This document shows positions 17,034 through 25,285 of a DNA stretch of 64,000 bases, piece by piece (positions within the stretch are counted from its first letter, which is position 1; each line of letters starts with the position of its first letter). A program made the position numbers and the translations under genes. The notes under the pieces are model-generated. The model was not told where the DNA came from, searched no databases, and saw nothing but the letters and a program-made list of their open reading frames with translations. The stretch is from Actinomyces procaprae (GTDB taxonomy: Bacteria > Actinomycetota > Actinomycetes > Actinomycetales > Actinomycetaceae), in contig NZ_CP039292.1 in the NCBI RefSeq assembly GCF_004798665.1, positions 3,472,001 through 3,536,000 on the forward strand, in the 5' to 3' direction.

Positions 17034-17830
17034 GACGGCGCCCCCGCTGTAGCGGCTGTCTGGGCTCGGGCCAGGGCAAGGGCTCTCGTGTGCTGCCAGT
17101 CCTCCTCACCCAACGTGCGTCCGCAGGCCGGCAGGCTGCACCGGACCGTGGCCGATGCGCCGACCGTCGCGGGCGGGGACACCACCAGCGACAGACACCC
17201 ACAGGACGGGCAGCGCACGTCCGTGACCCGCCGGTCGGGCTCTGCCATGGGCCAGCGTGCCAGCGCACGAGCCGTCGCAGTGCCCAGGTCTGACAGGAGA
17301 TCCCCGGACCACGGCTGGGCTGTGATCCACTCCAGGTGCGGGGCCAGCCACTCCACCAGCACCGCCGTGCCGCCGGGCTCGGCGGGACCGATGGGCTCAG
17401 CCTCCCCGTCGGTGTCAGGCACAGTCCACCGGGACAGGCCCGGCGTCGGCGGCGTGACGCCGCGCTCGGCGGCGACCTCACCGCACCACGTGGCGACCAT
17501 GGCGTGCAGGTCATCCAGGACCACGAGCGGCGCCGGGTAGAGCATCCCCTCACCCGGACGCGCCCCCGAGCTGCCGGCGTCGGTATGGCCCGACGGCGAT
17601 GACACCGACGGCTCAGCCATCAGCAGCAGGTGATCCACCAGGCCCGGCAGACCCGTGACCGTGGAGGTCAGTCGACCCACGCACCACGAGCACAGGCAGG
17701 CGCCGTCCTCCGCCGGCCTGGGCAGGCAACCCCGGCACTCCACCAGCTGACCGTCCCGGTCGGTGGCGGTGCCGTCGCAGTCCGGGACATGAGCCCCACG
17801 GATCACGCAGCCGGAGACGCAAGCACTCAT
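17030..17830 (-). CDS. Zinc-finger-like phage early protein
   Basis: A 266-residue protein with Cys-rich ends: N-terminal CVSGCVIRGAHVPDCDG, CRGCLP and CLCSWC, and C-terminal VRCPSCGCLSL with CSLPACGRTLGEEDWQH. The middle is helical without clear motif. It resembles actinophage early proteins with two zinc-binding ends of unknown function. Four-base overlaps link it to both neighbours. Confidence 0.7.
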   Translation of the reverse strand: MSACVSGCVIRGAHVPDCDGTATDRDGQLVECRGCLPRPAEDGACLCSWCVGRLTSTVTGLPGLVDHLLLMAEPSVSSPSGHTDAGSSGARPGEGMLYPAPLVVLDDLHAMVATWCGEVAAERGVTPPTPGLSRWTVPDTDGEAEPIGPAEPGGTAVLVEWLAPHLEWITAQPWSGDLLSDLGTATARALARWPMAEPDRRVTDVRCPSCGCLSLVVSPPATVGASATVRCSLPACGRTLGEEDWQHTRALALARAQTAATAGAPS

Positions 17831-19158
17831 GACTGCGCCCCTTCCTGTGGTGGCTTGGGCTGTCGTCTGCGATGTCGGCGGCGGCGTGCCCTGGCCTGGC
17901 CTGCCCTGCCATCCCCTGCCTGAGCCCCGCCCTTGTCCTGCCGGTGCCCTGCCTTGCCCTGGCCCTGCCGTGCCCCTTCCTCACCAGTGCCCTGCCCGGA
18001 CCCTGCCCTGCCCTGCCGGCGCCCGCGCGCGTCCGCGCGGGGGCCCGCGTGCGGGCGCGCGCACGCCCGGGAGAGCCCAGATTCGGTTGGGTCTGGCGGA
18101 TCGGGAGAAAATCGAGTTGGTGACTCGATTTTCTCGGGATCGGCCGACGGCGGCGGGGCCTCGTCGAGATCGCCAGCAGACGACCCAGACGGCGTTTCGG
18201 CGGCACCGAGGTTCGGATCAGACGGCACCACTGGGGTGCCGGAGCCGTTCACCTCTGCACCACTGGCGCCGCGCCCACGCCCTGATGTGGCCGTGGGGGC
18301 ACTCCCGGCCCCCGCGTGGGGTCCGGTGCCATCGTGGGTGTTCTGGGCCGTCAGCGGCCCTCCTGCGGGGCGATCCTGGGGCATGAGGTTCGGATCAGAC
18401 GGCACCACTGGGGTGCCGGAACCGTGCGCCTCACGATCCAGGACCACCCACATGGGGGCGGCGAGGCCGGGGACGAACTCGAAGTGGCAGCCGCGGCGAG
18501 CAAGATCGACGCGGTGCCGCTCGGTGACGTGCAGGGTCATGCCGGCCTCGGCGGGCCGGCGACTGCCCTTCTTACGGTTGCAGGCGTGGCAGACGACCAC
18601 GAGGTTGTCCAGGCCCAGCAGCTCAGGGTCGATATGGTCAACCTCGGGGCGCCGCTCGGAGCGGTGATCATCCCGGGCGACCTCGGTCAGGCAGTAGGCG
18701 CACAGCGCACGCTCGGACTCATTCGGCCCCGGCTCACGCACACGGTCCCGCGCCCACACCTGATCCTTGAGCCGCTGAGAATTGCGCTCAGACTGCTTAG
18801 CCTGACGCAGCTTGGCATCCTCGCCCCGCTCATAGCGGAGCATCGCCCAATCATGGAAGTAGAACTTCCCCTCCGGCACCGCCGGGCACCGGTGGCACTC
18901 ATGCCCCGACCCATGCCACAAACCCGCCTCCACCAGCAGACCCGCGAGCGCCTGGGCGGCGTCGAGGTTCAGTGTCTGGGAGACCAGGTCCAGGAGGTCT
19001 ACGAACCCGTCGGCGTGCTTGGCTTGGGTGATTGAGCCGGCCAGCGTCCACAGGCCGATGGCTGCTAGGCCGGTCATGTCGCCGGTCATGGCGCGGCGGG
19101 CCAGAGCCTGGGCTTTCGCATTGGCGGCAAAGGCATCGTCAACCTGGAAGAACGACAC
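17827..19158 (-). CDS. HNH-domain replication initiator-like protein
   Basis: A 443-residue protein. The N-terminal ~110 residues (MSFFQVDDAFAANAKAQALA..., GLAAIGLWTLAGSITQ) resemble replisome-organiser-type winged helices. Residues about 160-225 are an HNH module (CAYCLTEVARDD, RPEVDHIDPELLG, VVVCHACNRKKGSR). The C-terminal ~170 residues are low-complexity, with a repeated GSGTPVVPSDPNL and an Arg/Gly/Gln-rich end that looks disordered. GTG 19158 is chosen for its spacing from AGAAAGG; GTG 19164 is possible. Replication role is inferred from the N-terminus and from SSB nearby. Confidence 0.68.
   Translation of the reverse strand: MSFFQVDDAFAANAKAQALARRAMTGDMTGLAAIGLWTLAGSITQAKHADGFVDLLDLVSQTLNLDAAQALAGLLVEAGLWHGSGHECHRCPAVPEGKFYFHDWAMLRYERGEDAKLRQAKQSERNSQRLKDQVWARDRVREPGPNESERALCAYCLTEVARDDHRSERRPEVDHIDPELLGLDNLVVVCHACNRKKGSRRPAEAGMTLHVTERHRVDLARRGCHFEFVPGLAAPMWVVLDREAHGSGTPVVPSDPNLMPQDRPAGGPLTAQNTHDGTGPHAGAGSAPTATSGRGRGASGAEVNGSGTPVVPSDPNLGAAETPSGSSAGDLDEAPPPSADPEKIESPTRFSPDPPDPTESGLSRACARPHAGPRADARGRRQGRAGSGQGTGEEGARQGQGKAGHRQDKGGAQAGDGRAGQARARRRRHRRRQPKPPQEGAQS
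18105..18135. repeat. Perfect 13-bp inverted repeat inside the initiator-like gene
   Basis: GAGAAAATCGAGT at 18105-18117 and ACTCGATTTTCTC at 18123-18135 are exact complements with a 5-base gap. This is one of the few AT-rich patches in the early region. It lies in the disordered tail of an initiator-like gene, where phage replication origins are often found. Confidence 0.75.
18208..18243. repeat. 36-bp direct repeat, copy 1
   Basis: Identical to 18385-18420. On the coding strand it encodes GSGTPVVPSDPNL. Inside it GGCACC and GGTGCC form a small hairpin with a 4-5-base loop. Confidence 0.85.
18385..18420. repeat. 36-bp direct repeat, copy 2
   Basis: Same 36 bases as 18208-18243, with the starts 177 bp apart and in the same reading frame. 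The two copies flank a Pro/Gly/Ala-rich linker. Confidence 0.85.
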
Positions 19159-19240
19159 GGGCACGGGCCTTTCTCGGACGGACTGCTGATGTGGGAGAGG
19201 TCGGTTTAGGGGGTGCGCGGGCACCATCGGCGGGCATCTG

Positions 19241-19777
19241 TCACGCCTCCTGGGGCGAGGCAGGCTGGTACGTGGCGTCAAAGATGTCCGGCTTGCAGGG
19301 GTAGAACTCCCCTTGGACGCCCCGGATGATGTAGTCGCCGGGGCTGGCAACCATGTCCCCCTCAAGGGTGCGGATGGTGAGGACGCCGCCCTTGTTGTCC
19401 GCGCGCCCGTCCGGAGCAGAGGCACCTATCCAATCCAGGATGATGATGCTGCTCGCGACGGTACCGTCGTAGCGGATAGCCTCGACGGTGACGGGACGCT
19501 TGACGTAGCGGCCGACAGCGCCGGCCCCAGGGGCAGTCTCCTCAGATTCGACGCGGGTGTCCTCGGCGACCAGGCACTGGGAGAGCAGCTCCCGGACTTC
19601 CGCGAGCTTCTGCTCGGGGGCGGCGTCGGCGTGGTCGATTGTCCAGAGCGAGTCCTCCACGCGGGTCAGGACCAGCTCGATATCCGAAGCGATGGTGTAG
19701 GCGCGGTCGCGGTGCTTACCGGGCAGGAAGGCGTCGGCGATGCGGCGCAGGTATGCGGCGTCAGGATCGGTCAGCAT
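19241..19777 (-). CDS. Phage early protein with conserved C-terminal PGDYIIRG motif
   Basis: A 178-residue protein. The C-terminal half (RPVTVEAIRYDGTV, then GDMVASPGDYIIRGVQGEF and YPCKPDIFDATY) is a very common phage domain of unknown function. The N-terminal half is helical (YLRRIADAFLPGKHRDRAY). It starts at ATG 19777 or the preceding GTG 19780, overlapping the membrane gene stop. Confidence 0.72.
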   Translation of the reverse strand: MLTDPDAAYLRRIADAFLPGKHRDRAYTIASDIELVLTRVEDSLWTIDHADAAPEQKLAEVRELLSQCLVAEDTRVESEETAPGAGAVGRYVKRPVTVEAIRYDGTVASSIIILDWIGASAPDGRADNKGGVLTIRTLEGDMVASPGDYIIRGVQGEFYPCKPDIFDATYQPASPQEA

Positions 19778-20043
19778 CACAGCACCGCCCGCCAGAGGAG
19801 GATGGTCAGGGCCGCGAGCGCGGATAGGAGGAGTGCGCCTAGGCCGATGAGGATGAGATAGCCGATGATCTGGCCGACGACGTGGGCGGGGCCGGTGCTG
19901 GTGGGCTCGGGTGGTTGTAGGTCTGTCATTTTGTTTTTCCTTTCAGTGCGGCGGAGCAGGGACAGCACGACGTAGTACGTGATGAAGGCAAAGGCGATGT
20001 AGACGGCGAGGTGCAGGAGTTCGCGTAAGACGATGCCGAGCAT
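19777..20043 (-). CDS. Small two-helix membrane protein with possible internal start
   Basis: An 88-residue protein with two membrane segments (LLHLAVYIAFAFITYYVVLS and VVGQIIGYLILIGLGALLLS) joined by a charged loop. ATG 20043 has GAAAGG at good spacing. An internal ATG at 19929 has an equally good GAAAGGA site and would give a 50-residue product with only the second segment. This may be one gene with two products, or two genes. Function unknown; it is far from the expected lysis cassette, so holin is not assigned. Confidence 0.6.
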   Translation of the reverse strand: MLGIVLRELLHLAVYIAFAFITYYVVLSLLRRTERKNKMTDLQPPEPTSTGPAHVVGQIIGYLILIGLGALLLSALAALTILLWRAVL

Positions 20044-20063
20044 GAGAGGACCTTTCGTGTGGC

Positions 20064-20549
20064 TCAGAACGGCGGTTCGTCGCCGAAGCTTGTGTCGGCG
20101 TCCTGGCTGATGCCCCAGGGGTCGTCCGCCGGCGGGTTGGCGGGCTGCTGTTGACGCTGGCCGCCCTGCTGGCCGGTCTGCCCGCGGGCGTTGCGGGTGA
20201 CCTGGGCGGTCGCGTACCGGAGTGATGGGCCGATCTCGTCCACCTGCATCTCCACCACCGTGCGGTTCTCGCCCTCACGGGTAGTGAAGGAGCGCTGCAC
20301 CAGGCGGCCCTGCGCGATCACGCGGGTGCCCTTGGTCAGGGTCTCCGCGCAGTTCTCGGCGGCGTCGCGCCAGATCGAGCAGCGCATGAACAATGTGTTC
20401 CCGTCCCGCCACTCCTGCGCCTGCCGGTCGAAGCTGCGCGGGGTGGAGGCGATCGTGAAGGAGGCGACCGCCGCCCCCGACGGCGTAAACCGCAACTCCG
20501 GGTCCGACGTGAGGTTCCCGATCAGCGTGACAACCGTGTCCCCGGCCAT
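20064..20549 (-). CDS. ssb: Single-stranded DNA-binding protein
   Basis: A 161-residue OB-fold [57 protein letters not shown] and [15 protein letters not shown], a Gln/Gly-rich linker and the acidic tip SFGDEPPF that binds replication partners. It coats ssDNA during phage replication. ATG 20549 overlaps the upstream stop; GTG 20552 is the alternative. Confidence 0.93.
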   Translation of the reverse strand: MAGDTVVTLIGNLTSDPELRFTPSGAAVASFTIASTPRSFDRQAQEWRDGNTLFMRCSIWRDAAENCAETLTKGTRVIAQGRLVQRSFTTREGENRTVVEMQVDEIGPSLRYATAQVTRNARGQTGQQGGQRQQQPANPPADDPWGISQDADTSFGDEPPF

Positions 20550-21118
20550 CACTCCACAGCCTCCCCAGTGTCAGCCACCTGCACGAGACTCCGGGCCGCC
20601 TCCGCCACACGCATGGCCCGGACGATGAGCCGGCAGCCCGGCGAGGTGCGCGGGTCAGCGCTGTCGAGGTCAGTGAGCCTGGCCGCGAGCGTGCGGACAG
20701 CCTCGGTGGGGACGACAGACAGTGACTCCCAGTGCTCGATCCCCGCGTCGGGCTGGTCACGCAGTACGAGACCGATCTCGTCCCCGCCGTCGAATAGGCG
20801 GTAGGCGTACATGCTGCTGCGCAGGGCGACCAGGCCGCCTATGTCCCGGCTGCCCTGATGGCCGTCGAGGACGCGGATGACCGGCTCCGTCGGCCAGGCC
20901 TCAGCCTCCGGCTCAGGGTCGGGCTCCGGCGGCACAACAACGTCGACCATCGAGTCGGACCAGCGCACGTCGGAGCCGTCGTGGAAATAGATGACGATGC
21001 GGTTCTCGTCGTATTCGCCCGCCCTCACGATCTGCCGGGTCTCGCCACGGTGGCGGATGAGCATTCCCCGCTCTAGCTCGGCGGCGGGGGTGGGTCGGAT
21101 GGTGATTGTGTCGGTCAT
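20549..21118 (-). CDS. Phage early protein of unknown function
   Basis: A 189-residue protein. The first 60 residues look like a small beta domain ([34 protein letters not shown]). An acidic Pro-rich linker and a mixed C-terminal part follow ([19 protein letters not shown], then [16 protein letters not shown]). No family recognised. It overlaps ssb and lies in the compact early operon, so a DNA-metabolism accessory role is possible. Confidence 0.6.
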   Translation of the reverse strand: MTDTITIRPTPAAELERGMLIRHRGETRQIVRAGEYDENRIVIYFHDGSDVRWSDSMVDVVVPPEPDPEPEAEAWPTEPVIRVLDGHQGSRDIGGLVALRSSMYAYRLFDGGDEIGLVLRDQPDAGIEHWESLSVVPTEAVRTLAARLTDLDSADPRTSPGCRLIVRAMRVAEAARSLVQVADTGEAVE

Positions 21119-21121
21119 TAG

Positions 21122-21901
21122 TCAGTCCTCTTCGGGGTCAGTGGTGGGCGGGTGGGGTGCTAACTGGCGGATGGACCACTCGATGTCGATGAGAGACTCC
21201 CGTCGCGGCCAGATGGCGAGTTCGGCTGCGAGCTGGTCTGCTGCCTGCTCGCTGATCTCTGGGTAGTACTCCCGCACCCCGCCGCTGTAGATATCCAGCA
21301 GCGTGCGGGTGTGGTCGAGTAGGAGCGTGCGGAGGGCGCGCCAGTAGTTGCGGGGGTTCCCGTCCTCGGCCGGGCTGGGTTGGTCGGCTAGGGCGCGGGC
21401 CAGCCATGCGGTCGCCATGGTGGCGGTCTGCACCAACTCGTCCACGAGGTCGCCACCGTGCCCGGTGGGCGTGTCGGCGTCCGGCGTCAGGGCGCGCGCG
21501 ACCTCGCCTACCTCCTCACTCAGGATCGCCGCCCGAGCGTCATCCGACATGTCCGGGTGGAACGGGGTCATCCCCGCATGCTTGCGGTGGGCGCGGTCGT
21601 ATTCGACGCGCACACGGCGCCAGATCTCGTCCTCCGCGAGACCGGAGGCGTCCACCGCCCAGGCCACAGTCCACCTGGCCAACTCCGCCAAATGGTGGGG
21701 GTAGCGCCAGTGGACGAGAGCCTTGGACGCGAGTTCATGCAGCGTGCCCAGACGCTCCGCAGTCGAGGCTCCACGGAAGAACACCCGCGGGCAGGACGAC
21801 GGGTGCCGGACCCAGTTGATCGTCTCAGCGATCGCCGTCGACGACTCCGAGCTGAACAGCGACGGCGCCGACCACATGTCAGAGCGCCGGGTCATGACCA
21901 T
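21122..21901 (-). CDS. MazG-like domain protein
   Basis: A 259-residue protein. The central part has the MazG-like signature ILSEEVGEVARALTPD followed by LVDELVQTATMATAWLARA, as in actinobacterial MazG-like nucleotide pyrophosphohydrolases. The second acidic residue of the usual ExxD is not evident, so activity is uncertain. N- and C-terminal extensions are unrecognised. Phage MazG proteins often alter host nucleotide or alarmone pools. ATG 21901 or ATG 21895. Confidence 0.6.
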   Translation of the reverse strand: MVMTRRSDMWSAPSLFSSESSTAIAETINWVRHPSSCPRVFFRGASTAERLGTLHELASKALVHWRYPHHLAELARWTVAWAVDASGLAEDEIWRRVRVEYDRAHRKHAGMTPFHPDMSDDARAAILSEEVGEVARALTPDADTPTGHGGDLVDELVQTATMATAWLARALADQPSPAEDGNPRNYWRALRTLLLDHTRTLLDIYSGGVREYYPEISEQAADQLAAELAIWPRRESLIDIEWSIRQLAPHPPTTDPEED

Positions 21902-22083
21902 GCCCCCTCGTCGACAGAGTCCAGCAGGGTGACGGCGGCCTCAGCGATCAGCGCGTGACGCCGCGCCGCCGGGATCTCTGGCCCCTCGTAGCAGGCGCGG
22001 CGCAGATCATCCACCCACATCTGGGGCACCAGCACCAGCCCATACTCCGTCGCAGTCTCAGCGAGGGCCTCAGTCGCAATCAT
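21892..22083 (-). CDS. Small early protein, 63 residues
   Basis: MIATEALAETATEYGLVLVP followed by a helical stretch (MWVDDLRRACYEGPE, RRHALIAEAAVTLLDSV). ATG 22083 overlaps the RusA stop in ATGA, and its own stop overlaps the MazG-like start, so it is embedded in coupled translation. No family recognised. Confidence 0.55.
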   Translation of the reverse strand: MIATEALAETATEYGLVLVPQMWVDDLRRACYEGPEIPAARRHALIAEAAVTLLDSVDEGAWS

Positions 22084-22502
22084 GGCCGGTCCGCCTCTCC
22101 CAGGTCGAAGACAAAGACACGGAAGGTGTAGGTGCGCTGCCCCCACCGTGCGGAGGACAGCTCGGCGGATGCCTCCAGGTGCGGGCCAACCAGATGGCGG
22201 GCGTCGTCGTCCGGCAGCAGGCCCGCATCCACGAGGCCGTCCACGATCGGTTTGGCCGTGGCCATGAGGTTGTGCGTGTCCCGACGACGCCGGTCCGGGA
22301 AGAGGATCTCGATCACGATCCGCGCCCGCTCCAGCCGGGGCGCACGCGTGAACCGGGCAGTCTGCTCCGCGACCGACCGGATCGACTTCGCCCGCGCGTG
22401 GCGGTAGCGCCAATGCCGGTGGTCATTGGCTGAGATCACCTGATCCGCACCCAGCACAATCGACGCCTCCCAAACAGGGGCAACAGCACCAGTGGTGATC
22501 AT
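22080..22502 (-). CDS. RusA-family Holliday junction resolvase
   Basis: A 140-residue RusA-like protein: SANDHRHWRYRHARAKSIRS, a core strand IVIEILFPDRRRRDTHNLM, and the acidic catalytic loop AKPIVDGLVDAGLLPDDDAR, with conserved Asp residues for metal binding. RusA enzymes cut four-way junctions during phage replication and packaging. ATG 22502 (MITTGAV) overlaps the next gene upstream in ATGA; the longer frame is Cys/Pro-rich nonsense. Confidence 0.82.
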   Translation of the reverse strand: MITTGAVAPVWEASIVLGADQVISANDHRHWRYRHARAKSIRSVAEQTARFTRAPRLERARIVIEILFPDRRRRDTHNLMATAKPIVDGLVDAGLLPDDDARHLVGPHLEASAELSSARWGQRTYTFRVFVFDLGEADRP

Positions 22503-22819
22503 GCGGACACCACCTCCTGCTCGTCCCACACACTGACAGCAGCCGGGGCGAAGGCATCCAGGTGCCGCCGGATGCGGTGCGGCTGATGCCCGCCCCACAC
22601 ATCCGCCACCAGACCCACCGGCGTCATCGCCACCACCACCGGCGCAGACACCACATGATGCTCAGCCGCGAGCGCCTGGGCGTCTGGGTGGTCGGCGAGG
22701 GGGCGTGCGCGGTGGCGTGCGCCAAGGTGGTCGAGGAGGTGGAGGGTCTGCTCGCACTGTGGGCAGTGCGGGAGTGTGTAGACGTCCAGCCACGGGGTGC
22801 GGGGGCCGTGGGTGCCCAT
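22499..22819 (-). CDS. nrdH: NrdH-like glutaredoxin
   Basis: A 106-residue thioredoxin-fold protein with the CPQC redox motif in VYTLPHCPQCEQTLHLLD and the later SAPVVV cis-Pro segment. NrdH proteins reduce class Ib ribonucleotide reductase, so a phage copy would support dNTP supply. ATG 22819 follows GGAGGTG at good spacing; GTG 22822 also precedes it. Confidence 0.8.
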   Translation of the reverse strand: MGTHGPRTPWLDVYTLPHCPQCEQTLHLLDHLGARHRARPLADHPDAQALAAEHHVVSAPVVVAMTPVGLVADVWGGHQPHRIRRHLDAFAPAAVSVWDEQEVVSA

Positions 22820-23067
22820 CACGCGTCACCTCCGAGGAGTCGCATGCGGTAGGTGACGTCTGGTGCGGCGGCTGGTGAGAGCGGGAGTGACTGGCCGGCG
22901 GCGTAGGCGGCGATCTCGCCCAGGACGGCGCCGGCGGCGGCCTGCTCGCGGCGTAGGGCAGCGACGGGGTCCGACGGCGATGACGCCAGGGGCTCCTGTG
23001 CCGGGACGGTAGCGGTGTACTCGTAGCCCTCGCCGAGGTCTGGCTCTACGGTGACGGTGATCCTCAT
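22819..23067 (-). CDS. Small early protein, 82 residues
   Basis: Starts MRITVTVEPDLGEGYEYTAT, a short beta pair, then an Ala-rich helix (VAALRREQAAAGAVLGEIAA) and a final strand (PDVTYRMRLLGGDA). Overlaps its neighbours by 1-4 bases. No family recognised. Confidence 0.55.
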   Translation of the reverse strand: MRITVTVEPDLGEGYEYTATVPAQEPLASSPSDPVAALRREQAAAGAVLGEIAAYAAGQSLPLSPAAAPDVTYRMRLLGGDA

Positions 23068-23999
23068 GCCGCGTCACCACCCGGGGTGTCGCCGTCGGGC
23101 TCGTCGCCGTCGCCGGGGTCGGTGTCGTCCTGCTCGTGCAGCCAGGCGGACAGCTCCGAGACCATGGCGTGAGAGACCTCCTCGGTGGCCTCGCCGCCGA
23201 CCGGGGCACCATCCAGCAGCAGATCCATCAGGACGGCGGTGGCGGGGCCGTCGTAGGCCGCCTCCGTGGAGGGCACCGCATCTACGGTGCCGTACACGCG
23301 CAGGCAGCCGAGCACCACCGGGCCGGAGGCTGCGTACAGGTCCCCGTAGACGACCAGGCCCATGCCACCCATGGTGACCCGCAGCGGCAGCACACCGAGC
23401 GCCCGGGCGGTGGGAGACCAGCGGGACAGGGCCTTGGGCAGCAGGCTGCACGTGGTCTGCAGGGCCAGCGGGGCAGCACACACCGAGGCGATCAGGGCGG
23501 CGGCGTCCACGCGCTGCTCGTCGCCCTCGGGCCCCCACTCGCCCATCGCGGCCACCCGGACAGTACGGCCGGCCAGCATGCCCGAGGTGTCGGTGACCTG
23601 GATGCTCCTGCCGTCGGCTGGCACATCCAGCCGCACCGTCTCACCAGCCACCGTGCGGAAGACCGCGATGATGGTCTTGGCAGCGCCGGCGGTCAGGTCC
23701 AGGTCCACGCGGGTGACCACCTGGGCAGCCGATACCGGCCCGTCCCCGTCGATGATGACGGCGTCGTCAGCCTCGGACAGCGGGACCGACGCCATGATCG
23801 CGGACACGGAGTCCGTGGCCAGCAGGCACAGGCGCATCGCCTCGACGTCGAGCACCAGGCGCAGCCGATCACAGCCCGCGCCGTCCCGGTCCGTGCCCAC
23901 GTGCGGGACCACCGCGCCCAGCGCCATCAGCAGGCCTGCCATGTCGCAGGTGGCGTGCAGCATCACCCCCAGCGGGGCAGCAGCAGGTGTGGCAGTCAT
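23064..23999 (-). CDS. Sliding clamp (DnaN)-like phage protein
   Basis: A 311-residue protein with a repeated beta-strand layout. LRLVLDVEAMRLCLLATDSV followed by SAIMASVPLSEADDAVI resembles the strands of bacterial beta clamps, and a second unit starts at VRLDVPADGRSIQVTDT. The C-terminus is acidic and disordered. Its place among ssb, rusA and nrdH fits a processivity factor, but this is pattern-based; a different DNA-metabolism role is possible. Confidence 0.45.
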   Translation of the reverse strand: MTATPAAAPLGVMLHATCDMAGLLMALGAVVPHVGTDRDGAGCDRLRLVLDVEAMRLCLLATDSVSAIMASVPLSEADDAVIIDGDGPVSAAQVVTRVDLDLTAGAAKTIIAVFRTVAGETVRLDVPADGRSIQVTDTSGMLAGRTVRVAAMGEWGPEGDEQRVDAAALIASVCAAPLALQTTCSLLPKALSRWSPTARALGVLPLRVTMGGMGLVVYGDLYAASGPVVLGCLRVYGTVDAVPSTEAAYDGPATAVLMDLLLDGAPVGGEATEEVSHAMVSELSAWLHEQDDTDPGDGDEPDGDTPGGDAA

Positions 24000-24343
24000 G
24001 ACGGGTCCTCCTGGTCGAGTAGAGCGAGTAGAGAGTCAGTGCCCTGCCCGTCCGGCACCGACGCCGTCCGTGCCAGGCGGTAGTAGGCGGTCTGGCAGGC
24101 CCGGCACATGCGGGCGTCCTCCAGCGCCTCACGGATGCGCTCCGGGGACGCGGGGCGGACGCTCTCGGCCACGTACGGGATCCGCAGACCGGGAGAGCAC
24201 AGGCGGGTCACGTCCCGGTACGTGCCCCGCAAGCGGGCGACGGCAGGGCCGGGCTGCCCAAGATGGGTCACCGGCAGCACCGGGGACGCCAGCACCAGCA
24301 GCTCCAGCTCAGGCACGGGAGCGGGTACGGGTGTGGTGGACAT
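23996..24343 (-). CDS. Early protein, 115 residues, with CxxC
   Basis: Starts MSTTPVPAPVPELELLVLAS and ends with an ERIREALEDARMCRACQTAYY segment containing a single CxxC. ATG 24343 lies just downstream of the neighbouring gene's stop; the longer open frame is Pro/Arg-rich and rejected. Overlaps the clamp-like gene by 4 bases. Function unknown. Confidence 0.55.
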   Translation of the reverse strand: MSTTPVPAPVPELELLVLASPVLPVTHLGQPGPAVARLRGTYRDVTRLCSPGLRIPYVAESVRPASPERIREALEDARMCRACQTAYYRLARTASVPDGQGTDSLLALLDQEDPS

Positions 24344-24356
24344 GGTTGACGGGCTC

Positions 24357-24977
24357 CTAGTTGACGGTCTGGTGGTGACGGCCGCGCTTGTAAGCGGCCA
24401 GCTCGTGCACGGTGAGATAGACGCCGGAGACCGGGTGCCTGGCCACACGGCCCGCCCGGTAGAGATCCGACAGCCAGCACAGGGCCGTAGCGGCCGACAG
24501 GATGGCGGCCTCACGCGGCACCTGGGCGCAGGCGGGCACCCACAGCGGGCGTGCGTGCTGGTCGAGCAGCCGGGACCACCACATGTCCGACCCCACCCCC
24601 AGGCCAGCCCTGGCGTCCAGGGCCGCCTCGGCATCGGGGTCGGCGTCCAGGGCGCGCCACTCGCTGACGACGGCGGCCACCTGCGTGATCCGCTCCCGGG
24701 CCACCCGCACGCGCACGCCCCCGTAGCGCATACCGACCGTCCCCAGCACGCCGCCCAGGGCGACCACCCGGGCCAGGTACTCGGCGATACCCGGCGCATA
24801 GGCGGAGCGCAGCGCCCCGTGATGGGCGACCAGCAGGCCCGCACCGATAGCGTCCGACGCGGCCACACGGGACAGGTACGCGGCCGGGGTGTCGTGGTTG
24901 GGCCACTTCCAGTAGTCGGGCGAGACCTGGGTCAGGGCGTCGTCCCACAGCCGCGCGAGATCAGAGACAGTCCTCAT
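24357..24977 (-). CDS. Early protein of unknown function, 206 residues
   Basis: Starts MRTVSDLARLWDDALTQVSP and is mainly helical and hydrophobic-patterned (GIAEYLARVVALGGVLGTVG, REAAILSAATALCWLSDLY), ending in a basic tail. No recognised motif. ATG 24977 overlaps the upstream gene in ATGA. Confidence 0.6.
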   Translation of the reverse strand: MRTVSDLARLWDDALTQVSPDYWKWPNHDTPAAYLSRVAASDAIGAGLLVAHHGALRSAYAPGIAEYLARVVALGGVLGTVGMRYGGVRVRVARERITQVAAVVSEWRALDADPDAEAALDARAGLGVGSDMWWSRLLDQHARPLWVPACAQVPREAAILSAATALCWLSDLYRAGRVARHPVSGVYLTVHELAAYKRGRHHQTVN

Positions 24978-25285
24978 GTCAGCCGCCCGCCCTTCATCGC
25001 GTGGCGGGTGTGCCGCACCCGTTCCCGACACGCCTCGTGCCGGCAGATCTTGCAGTCGCGCTCCAGGGTGATGCCACGCCCGAGGCGGCGCCGCACCCGC
25101 ACCCGAGCGGTCGCAATAGACCACTCGTGACCATGCGCGCACGTGGCAGGGCCACCGGCGGCGGACAGGCGCTCTAGCAGCTCATACGCGATCGAGTCCG
25201 GGACGATCGCGGACGACGCGCCGGGCGGGATCAGCCCGGCCAGGTCACGGGCACTCACAGGGGCAGTAGCGACGGCGGCGGTCAT
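24974..25285 (-). CDS. Small zinc-binding early protein
   Basis: A 103-residue protein with a likely zinc site in the second half (CAHGHEWS, then RDCKICRHEACRERVRHTRH), a cysteine/histidine layout common in small phage DNA-binding proteins. The N-terminal half is Ala/Pro-rich then helical (DSIAYELLERLSAAG). ATG 25285 overlaps the DUF4326 stop. Confidence 0.6.
   Translation of the reverse strand: MTAAVATAPVSARDLAGLIPPGASSAIVPDSIAYELLERLSAAGGPATCAHGHEWSIATARVRVRRRLGRGITLERDCKICRHEACRERVRHTRHAMKGGRLT

Noticed and set aside
19777..20043. Holin
   Set aside because: Two membrane helices alone are not enough, and the gene is in the early region; the lysis cassette is expected beyond the left edge.
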